DNA of 11,991 bases from Peptococcaceae bacterium. Lineage in GTDB: Bacteria > Bacillota > Dehalobacteriia > UBA4068 > UBA4997. The notes below the pieces were generated by a model, which saw only the letters and a program-made list of their open reading frames with translations, ran no database searches and had not been told where the DNA came from. The stretch spans positions 1 through 11,991 of the forward strand of contig JAHZFN010000153.1 of NCBI GenBank assembly GCA_019421315.1, given 5' to 3'. This document shows, one piece after another, positions 7,701 through 11,991 of this stretch. Made by a program: the position numbers and the translations under genes. The number at the start of each line of letters is the position of its first letter. Position 1 is the first letter of the stretch.

Positions 7701-8293
7701 GCTTAGACCATGTTTTGGCATCGGGCGAAGATGTTAACGTTTTCGTTTTCGACACAGAGGTTTACTCAAACACAGGCGGTCAGGCGTCCAAAGCCTCCAA
7801 CATCGGTCAAGTGGCGCAGTTTGCCGCCGCAGGCAAACCCACCAAGAAAAAAGGTCTGGCAGAAATTGCTATGTCTTATGGCTATGTATACGTGGCACAG
7901 GTTGCCATGGGCGCCAACCCCGCCCAAACCATGAAAGCCATCACGGAAGCGGAAGCCTACCATGGTCCATCTTTAATCATCGGCTATTCGCCCTGCGAAA
8001 TGCACTCCATCAAAGGCGGCATGGTCAACTGCCAGCATGAAATGAAAAAAGCCGTTGACTGCGGCTACTGGAATTTGTTCCGCTTCAACCCCGAAGCCGA
8101 AGAAAAATTCACATTGGACTGCAAAACACCCCAAGGCGGTTACCGAGAATTCCTGATGTACGAAGCACGTTACAGCCGTTTAACCAGAGAATTCCCCGAC
8201 CGAGCCGAAAGTCTCTTTGAATTAAACGAAGAAAGCGCCAAAGAGCGTTACGAACATTTGCAGAAGCTGGTTGAGCTTTACAAAAACAAATAA
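4763..8293 (+). CDS. nifJ: Pyruvate:ferredoxin oxidoreductase, single-chain
   Basis: This cytoplasmic enzyme oxidises pyruvate with CoA to acetyl-CoA and CO2 and reduces ferredoxin, the hub of anaerobic fermentation. The 1176 residues are full family length. The N-terminal domain has YPITPSSPM with T31, E64 and R114 at exactly the positions of the substrate and TPP residues of the Desulfovibrio africanus enzyme. Next come the transketolase-C-like domain, the catalytic gamma-like domain (about 420-620) and the EKR motif (YEKR, 680-683). A two-cluster ferredoxin domain has C697, C700, C703, C707 and C754, C757, C760, C764. The proximal cluster is held by C818, C821, C846 and C1078. The TPP-magnesium site shows GDG with D970 and SNTGG with N1003. 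ATG 4763 is chosen over 4730 because of the Shine-Dalgarno and promoter positions. It stands alone between a promoter and a strong terminator. KGKGK, encoded by a short GGCAAG repeat near 6970, lies between the two ferredoxin motifs. Confidence 0.98.
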   Translation: MPRKLKTMDGNTAAAHVSYAFTEVAGIYPITPSSPMADCVDQWSAAGHKNIFGHPVKVVELQSEGGAAGTMHGSLAAGALTTTYTASQGLLLMIPNMYKMAGELLPGVFHVSARAVSTHALNIFGDHSDVYACRQTGFAMLCETNPQEVMDLSPVAHMAAIKGRIPFLNFFDGFRTSHEIQKIAVWDYDDLKDLCDMEAVEAFRKHCLNPERPYMRGSHENGDVFFQHREACNIYYDALPGIVEDCMNQINAKIGTDYRLFNYYGAPDAERVIVAMGSVCDLIEEVIDYLNAQGEKVGLVKVRLYRPFVGEKLAAAIPATCQKIAVLDRTKEPGSIGEPLYMDVVTALANAGRTIPVIGGRYGLGSKNTPPKSIFAVYEELAKDKAEMKPHFTIGINDDVTHLSLPEHRTPDISAPGTIKCKFWGLGGDGTVGANKNSIKIIGNHTDKYVQAYFQYDSKKTGGVTISHLRFGDKQIKDPYYVKKANFVACHNPSYITKGFQIVQDVKPGGIFLINCQWDFAELEHNLDPASKRYIAENDIRLYTINAIDLATEIGMGKRTNTILQSAFFKLANIIPEEEAIGYMKEAATKSYLKKGQDVVDMNHKAIDLGASALVKIDVPAYWKDVKDIERSYDLPGKPELVTMVNSILRPIVNMYGDDVPVSAFMPHADGQFELGASAYEKRSIAVTVPKWDAEKCIQCNQCAFVCPHATIRPFALTEDEIAKAPAAAKYAPFKAGKGKGKYQYLMAISPMDCMGCGVCAEACPKGAISMEPQKTQIDQQKVFQYAVYDTAEKPDMHDNTVKGSQFRPPMLESSGSCAGCAETSYARLVAQLFGDRMYISNATGCSSIWGNPGAAAPYCTNQAGHGPAWTNSLFEDNAEHGYGIYTGQKVIRDNLIEKVKAFLEKTNSETRKALCRKYLDTVNDGAANSTAAKALIADLESDVCCDTVREILDKKEFLAKKSVWIFGGDGWAYDIGFGGLDHVLASGEDVNVFVFDTEVYSNTGGQASKASNIGQVAQFAAAGKPTKKKGLAEIAMSYGYVYVAQVAMGANPAQTMKAITEAEAYHGPSLIIGYSPCEMHSIKGGMVNCQHEMKKAVDCGYWNLFRFNPEAEEKFTLDCKTPQGGYREFLMYEARYSRLTREFPDRAESLFELNEESAKERYEHLQKLVELYKNK

Positions 8294-8341
8294 AGCCTAT
8301 ATCTTTTGCAAAACTTTCGCAAAAAACATACAAAAAATCCA

Positions 8342-8373
8342 AAATCCCATTTACCTAACGGTAAATGGGATTT
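8342..8373. terminator. Bidirectional intrinsic terminator, PFOR / ModE-like gene
   Basis: AAATCCCATTTACC (8342-8355) and GGTAAATGGGATTT (8360-8373) form a perfect 14-base-pair stem with a TAAC loop. On the plus strand it is followed by a T-rich stretch broken by A and G; on the minus strand by TTTTGG and TTTTTT. It lies between two convergent genes, so it probably serves both. Confidence 0.9.
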
Positions 8374-8498
8374 GTTTATAATATTATTTTTTGAACTGTT
8401 TTTTGACCGCAAACCAATACTGCAAAATTTATTTGCAAAACGAAAAAAGACAAAACAAGAAAACCAAATCATACAAACAAATAATTTCCGGTTATCTT

Positions 8499-8891
8499 CT
8501 ATTTGTTTTTCGCTTCGTTGATTTTATGGATGTTGCGGCTCATTTCAATGAATTCCGCAAAATTTTTCTGAAAGCTTTCCTGTGTGGCGGAGGAAATTTC
8601 CGCAATGAAGCTGTCGTATGCTTCCAAAAATTTTCTGCCTTCGGCGGTGATTGTGGAGCCGCAACCACGGCCAACCTGGCGGAAAATCAGCTGAAAGCCC
8701 AGGCTTTCTTCCACTTTGTGAATAATCTTCCATGCCTTGCTGTACGCCATATGCATAGATTCCGCCGCCTTCAGCAAAGATCCGTAGCGGTCAACGCCGC
8801 GCATTAAATCGGCAATGCCGGGGCCGAAAGCGTTTTCTTCATCCTCACCTTTGATAAATAATCTTAATTTATAATGTAATTCCTTTTCCAT
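8499..8891 (-). CDS. ModE-type winged-helix regulator lacking the molybdate-binding domain
   Basis: The 130-residue product matches the N-terminal DNA-binding domain of ModE, the molybdate-responsive regulator, and of LysR-type winged helices. FGPGIADLM (22-30) is the family signature. The helix-turn-helix spans about 38-63, with GSLLKAAESM and YSKAWKIIHKVEESLG, followed by the wing FRQVGRGCGSTITAEG (70-85). Residues about 86-125 form a long helix that in ModE makes the dimer. The two C-terminal molbindin (MOP) domains of E. coli ModE are absent; the natural stop follows the helix, with no sign of a broken frame. Such single-domain forms are known in anaerobes, often near molybdate or tungstate genes, but none is in view. 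ATG is preceded by GAGGGA about 5 bases upstream. It converges on PFOR and diverges from ychF. The DNA-binding role is likely; metal or other ligand sensing is not shown. Confidence 0.85.
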   Translation of the reverse strand: MEKELHYKLRLFIKGEDEENAFGPGIADLMRGVDRYGSLLKAAESMHMAYSKAWKIIHKVEESLGFQLIFRQVGRGCGSTITAEGRKFLEAYDSFIAEISSATQESFQKNFAEFIEMSRNIHKINEAKNK

Positions 8892-9293
8892 ACTATCCCT
8901 CTCTTTAATCTACTCGCTTTTTCTGATTTCACTTACAATTTAAATTTCCTGACAACACATTTTTTATTGTTTAATTCAAATTTTTTAATCCAAAATAAAC
9001 AAAAAACCTAAATTTCAAAATATATTTTTCCGAGAAAAAATATTTATCTGCAAAATAATTTGTTCAGTTATATTGTAGCACTAATCAAACAAAAAATCCA
9101 GAAAAAATATTGCAAATATCAGATAATTTTTTTTAATACAGCAAAAAATCAAACAGCCTGCCAATCCGCCCGCAAAGTCTTGTCAATACACACAAAATGC
9201 GTTATAATATTATATTAGACTGAATATTTTAAGCAAAAAATTCTTTTTGGTTTTTTTAGGAATATAATTTGATGTTTTAAGGAGATTTTTAAA
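8892..9293. other. AT-rich divergent intergenic region, ModE-like gene / ychF
   Basis: This 402-base gap contains the ribosome binding site of the minus-strand regulator at its left end and the ychF promoter and leader at its right end. In between it is nearly all A and T. The only symmetric element noticed is an imperfect palindrome at 9018-9045 (AAATAT arm, ATATTT arm, C/G-containing centre), which could be an operator but is weak evidence in such DNA. No open frame of interest and no clear promoter for the regulator gene were found. Confidence 0.55.
9180..9208 (+). promoter_or_regulatory. ychF: Sigma-A-type promoter of ychF
   Basis: TTGTCA (9180-9185) and TATAAT (9203-9208) are exactly 17 bases apart, the best -35/-10 pair in the window. 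The leader would be about 80 bases; AAGGAGA (9279-9285) lies 8 bases before ATG. Confidence 0.8.
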
Positions 9294-10388
9294 ATGAAAT
9301 TAGGAATCGTGGGCTTGACGAATGTCGGCAAAAGTACACTTTTTAACGCAATTACCAATGCAGGCGCCGAATCCGCCAACTATCCTTTCTGCACCATCGA
9401 GCCGAATGTGGGCATGGTTGCCGTTCCCGACAAACGCCTTGATGTGCTGGGCGAAATGTATCATTCCGCCAAAATCGTACCTGCCGTTATCGAATTTGTC
9501 GATATTGCGGGTTTGGTAAAAGGTGCCAGCCGCGGCGAAGGCTTGGGCAACAAATTCCTCTCTCATATCCGTGAAGTGGATGCCATCGTTCACGTTGTCC
9601 GCTGCTTTGACGATATGAACATCGTTCATGTGGACGGCAGTGTTGATCCCGTGCGTGATATGGAAACCATTAATCTGGAATTGATTTTTGCCGATTTGGA
9701 AATGATCGACAAGCGAATTCAAAAATGCACCAAAATGCTGAAAGCCGACAAAGGCGTTCAAACCGAAATCGATATGCTGGAAAGCTTAAAAGCCCTTTTG
9801 GAAGACGGCAAACCCGCCAGAAGCTATGATTTTTCCGACAAAGAAAAGGAAATGGTCGCCCAAATTTCCCTGCTTACCATGAAACCCGTGCTTTACGCCG
9901 CCAACATGGACGAAGCGGCTTTCCAAAACTACGAAACGGACAACGAATACTACAAAGCCGTCGTTAAGCAGGCCGCCGAGGAAAACGCCAAGGTTCTGCC
10001 CATCTGCGCTCAGCTGGAGCAAGACATTGCCGAACTGGACGAAGAAGAAAAGGGTATGTTCCTGGCAGAGCTGGGTCTTGAGCAAAGCGGTCTGGACAGA
10101 TTGGTGCAGGTCAGCTACGAGCTTTTGGGCTTAATCAGCTTCTTGACGACAGGTCCCGACGAAAGCCGTGCCTGGACCATCGTCAAAGGCACCAAAGCAC
10201 CCCAGGCAGCAGGCAAAATCCACACCGATTTTGAAAAAGGCTTTATCCGTGCCGAAACCATCGCCTACGACGATTTGATCGCCAACGGCACCATGGCAAA
10301 AGCCAAAGAAAAAGGCTTGGTTCGTTCCGAGGGCAAAGAATACGTTGTCAAAGACGGTGACATCATTCTTTTCCGCTTCAACGTTTAA
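9294..10388 (+). CDS. ychF: Redox-regulated ribosome-associated ATPase YchF (OLA1 homologue)
   Basis: YchF is a universally conserved Obg-family P-loop protein that prefers ATP, associates with ribosomes and is linked to translation control and oxidative stress response. The 364-residue product is full length. The P-loop GLTNVGKST spans residues 7-15 and G3 is DIAGLVKGAS (70-79), followed by the family hallmark GEGLGNKFL (81-89). The G4 position is NMDE (204-207) instead of NKxD, the change that explains ATP preference. A helical coiled-coil insertion lies around 125-180. The C-terminal TGS domain occupies about 280-364, with the typical FEKGFIRAETIAYDDL and the end VKDGDIILFRFNV. ATG has AAGGAGA 8 bases upstream. 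It has its own strong promoter and a terminator, so it is probably monocistronic. Confidence 0.98.
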   Translation: MKLGIVGLTNVGKSTLFNAITNAGAESANYPFCTIEPNVGMVAVPDKRLDVLGEMYHSAKIVPAVIEFVDIAGLVKGASRGEGLGNKFLSHIREVDAIVHVVRCFDDMNIVHVDGSVDPVRDMETINLELIFADLEMIDKRIQKCTKMLKADKGVQTEIDMLESLKALLEDGKPARSYDFSDKEKEMVAQISLLTMKPVLYAANMDEAAFQNYETDNEYYKAVVKQAAEENAKVLPICAQLEQDIAELDEEEKGMFLAELGLEQSGLDRLVQVSYELLGLISFLTTGPDESRAWTIVKGTKAPQAAGKIHTDFEKGFIRAETIAYDDLIANGTMAKAKEKGLVRSEGKEYVVKDGDIILFRFNV

Positions 10389-10431
10389 GCATTATTTAAA
10401 TTTTAAAAATTAATATCCGATTAATAAAGCA

Positions 10432-10462
10432 AACCCTCTTTGCGCCAAGCGTAAAGAGGGTT
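10432..10462. terminator. Intrinsic terminator after ychF, possibly bidirectional
   Basis: AACCCTCTTTGCGC (10432-10445) pairs with GCGTAAAGAGGGTT (10449-10462), 14 pairs including one G-T, with a CAA loop. The plus-strand tail is TTATTTC, weak; the minus-strand tail is TTTGCTTTATT. It lies between convergent ychF and the DUF2007-like gene. Confidence 0.8.
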
Positions 10463-10494
10463 ATTTCATATCTTAATTATTTCATATCTTAATT
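10463..10494. repeat. Tandem duplication, 2 x 16 bases
   Basis: ATTTCATATCTTAATT is present at 10463-10478 and again at 10479-10494 without mismatch, directly after the ychF hairpin. Confidence 0.85.
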
Positions 10495-10504
10495 TATATA
10501 AATT

Positions 10505-10540
10505 AATTATCTTCTTAATTATCTTCTTAATTATCTTCTT
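10505..10540. repeat. Tandem repeat, 3 x 12 bases, overlapping a stop codon
   Basis: AATTATCTTCTT occurs perfectly at 10505-10516, 10517-10528 and 10529-10540. The third copy includes the TAA stop (10533-10531) and the last arginine codons of the minus-strand DUF2007-like gene; the other two lie just downstream and repeat the in-frame stop. Confidence 0.85.
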
Positions 10541-10788
10541 TTGATTTGGTGCGCCAAAAGATACTTTGCCTTCGGCCAATCGTTTTTATGAACGAAAATT
10601 CTGTAAGCGTAGGCGTTGTCCATACCGCTGCCGAAACCGCCCGTTTTTGCCCGAACTCCCGGCGTTTGATTGGCAGAAGATTTTACTTTGTATTTAATCT
10701 TATTGTTTGCCAAAATTTCTCTGGCGTCCGCCTGATCTTTCATGGAATACGTCAAAAGCACTTCCTTGCGGTTAAAGAAAGTCAGCAT
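10531..10788 (-). CDS. Small DUF2007-like protein
   Basis: This encodes 85 residues resembling DUF2007, a small family called putative signal-transducing proteins whose biochemical role is not established. An N-terminal strand-helix (VLLTYSMKDQADAREILANN, residues 10-29) resembles the family's opening, in which a short strand precedes a helix ending in a glycine- or asparagine-rich turn. A flexible Gly-rich stretch (about 42-56) and a final strand-helix, AYRIFVHKNDWPKAKYLL (61-78), follow. No signal peptide, membrane segment or catalytic motif is seen. The start is ATG at 10788-10786, with GGGAG (10801-10797) 8 bases upstream; the frame stays open to 10899, but those extra residues have no start signal and include the promoter. 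It lies downstream of the drug exporter on the same strand with its own extended -10. That it is a real gene is likely; the family call is moderate. Confidence 0.7.
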   Translation of the reverse strand: MLTFFNRKEVLLTYSMKDQADAREILANNKIKYKVKSSANQTPGVRAKTGGFGSGMDNAYAYRIFVHKNDWPKAKYLLAHQIKRR

Positions 10789-10823
10789 AAAATCATCTCC
10801 CGTCAATTTTATTTTATGCAGAC

Positions 10824-10832
10824 AGTATAACA
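10824..10832 (-). promoter_or_regulatory. Extended -10 promoter of the DUF2007-like gene
   Basis: The minus strand reads TGTTATACT (10832-10824), a TGn-TATACT extended -10, about 36 bases before the ATG. The -35 region is poor (TTCCAT at 17 bases). It falls in the gap between the exporter and this gene. Confidence 0.5.
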
Positions 10833-10922
10833 CATTATCGGCAAAAATGGAAGGCGAATACAGCGCAGACAACAAACTTTTATTCGACTTTATTCGCAAT
10901 GAAACTGCTGACGAAAGATATT

Positions 10923-11991
10923 TTAAACCAATTTTTCGGCTTTCTCCTCTTGATTTTTGCGGTGAATGGCGGCAATGCCGTCATAATCATGAACCATAAA
11001 AAACGCCAGCATCAGCAAAAGCAAAGCCACAAAGGTTGCCAGCAAAAAGGATTTTTGAAAACCGTCCAGCATGGCATCGGCAGAATTAGGGTCGACAAAC
11101 TTGTTTTGGGTTCCCGTCATTGTGGTAATCATAACCGCTGTAACGATGGAACCGAAAATTTGGCGGAAGCAAGCATTAACAGACGTGCCGTGCGCCAAAA
11201 CCTCATTATCCAGGCTGTTGAGCCCCCATGTGGTCATGGGCATAGTTATCATCGTTATACCAAACAGCCGCACGGCGTAAACAAAGCTTAAATAAACCAG
11301 CCCTGTGGCAAGGGTGATTTTGGAAAAGCTAAGGGTCGTAAAAACAATAATCAACATACCGGAAAGCGCCAAAAGCCGCGGACCGAAATGGTCACACAGC
11401 TTGCCCGAAACGGGACTGAAAATCCCCATCAAAACAGCACCCGGCAGCATCAACAACCCTGAAACCAAAGCGGATTTTCCCAAAGCGTTCTGTACATACA
11501 GCGGCAAAAGATTTTCGCAGGAAATCATCAAACCGAAGGTAATCATCGCCAAAACGGTGCCCACCAAAAACGGTTTATGCTTAAAGACAAAAATATTCAA
11601 AAAAGGCTCGTCCAGTTTGAATTGGCGAACGGTAAACAAAGCGATACCGACCAAACCAACCAGAATCGGCAGATACGACTGCATATCGCCCCAGCCCACA
11701 CTGCCCGCCGCCGAACAGCCGTAAAGCACACCGCCGCAGCCCAGTGTGGAAAGCACGATGGAAAGGGCGTCCAATTTGGGATTGCTTTTTTCCGTCAGGT
11801 TCGGCATCAAAAAATAAGCCGCAATAATATCGATAATCGCCAGCGGAATAATAATATAAAATATATATTGCCATCCCAAACTGTCAACAATAACACCCGA
11901 CAAAGAAGGACCGATTGCCGGAGCAAAACCGATCACAATGCCCTGGATTCCCATGGCATAGCCGCGTTTTTCTTTGGGGTACATATACATG
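10923..11991 (-). CDS. DHA2-family (EmrB/QacA-type) multidrug exporter, 5' end off the window
   Basis: This is a major facilitator superfamily proton-driven drug exporter of the 14-helix DHA2 group, in the cytoplasmic membrane. About 355 residues are present; the first roughly 100-130, with the first helices and motif A, lie beyond the right edge. The visible start includes the loop YPKEKRGYAMG and the antiporter motif C, GFAPAIGPSLSG, then GWQYIFYIIIP, all typical of DHA2 proteins. Later blocks are LLPLYVQNALG, then SGLLMLPGAVLMGIFSPVSG and the cytoplasmic loop KLCDHFGPRLL, the repeated motif-A position. A short charged C-terminus follows the last helix. The frame has no break. The ATG at 11990-11988 is internal, not the start. 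No terminator is obvious before the DUF2007-like gene 134 bases downstream. The family is secure; the substrate cannot be predicted. Confidence 0.9.
   Translation of the reverse strand, partial: MYMYPKEKRGYAMGIQGIVIGFAPAIGPSLSGVIVDSLGWQYIFYIIIPLAIIDIIAAYFLMPNLTEKSNPKLDALSIVLSTLGCGGVLYGCSAAGSVGWGDMQSYLPILVGLVGIALFTVRQFKLDEPFLNIFVFKHKPFLVGTVLAMITFGLMISCENLLPLYVQNALGKSALVSGLLMLPGAVLMGIFSPVSGKLCDHFGPRLLALSGMLIIVFTTLSFSKITLATGLVYLSFVYAVRLFGITMITMPMTTWGLNSLDNEVLAHGTSVNACFRQIFGSIVTAVMITTMTGTQNKFVDPNSADAMLDGFQKSFLLATFVALLLLMLAFFMVHDYDGIAAIHRKNQEEKAEKLV

Noticed and set aside
8391..8807. 138-codon plus-strand frame
   Set aside because: Antisense to the ModE-type gene, which has a clear family signature and ribosome binding site.
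10899..10922. Extended start of the DUF2007-like gene near 10899
   Set aside because: The extra frame covers the promoter and lacks a ribosome binding site; ATG 10788 has GGGAG at good spacing.

Overview
The window reads as chromosomal DNA of a strictly anaerobic, low-to-moderate-GC member of the Bacillota, most likely class Clostridia. The reasons are a one-chain pyruvate:ferredoxin oxidoreductase as a central metabolic gene, strong AGGAGG-type ribosome binding sites, consensus TATAAT promoters (several with the extended TGn motif), TTG and GTG starts, very AT-rich intergenic DNA and intrinsic hairpin terminators. The genus cannot be fixed by eye.

Layout. 1-1040 (minus): 5' part of lepA, cut by the left edge. 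1141-2898 (minus): murJ, lipid II flippase, starting at TTG, about 100 bases upstream of lepA. 2899-3277: AT-rich divergent promoter region. 3278-3811 (plus): nicotinamidase-type cysteine hydrolase with its own promoter and terminator. 3812-4762: almost 1 kb without a convincing gene, holding a tandem repeat, several inverted repeats and one GC-richer island (about 4185-4330) able to fold into a branched structure. 4763-8293 (plus): pyruvate:ferredoxin oxidoreductase, complete, with all cofactor residues visible. 8342-8373: near-ideal hairpin shared with the convergent gene. 8499-8891 (minus): a single-domain ModE-type regulator. 8892-9293: divergent AT-rich region with the ychF promoter. 9294-10388 (plus): ychF. 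10432-10462: hairpin terminator, then two short tandem repeats. 10531-10788 (minus): small DUF2007-like protein. 10923-11991 (minus): DHA2-type drug exporter, cut by the right edge.

These are mostly housekeeping genes in single-gene or two-gene units, and no defence system, prophage, insertion sequence, CRISPR array, tRNA or rRNA was recognised. PFOR makes acetyl-CoA and reduced ferredoxin; LepA and YchF act around the ribosome; MurJ serves cell-wall synthesis; the hydrolase probably serves NAD salvage. I did not find a clear new multi-gene system. The parts least explained are the structured island and nested inverted repeats upstream of PFOR, and a 12-base-period repeat with the same 9-base core at the 3' ends of two separate minus-strand genes.
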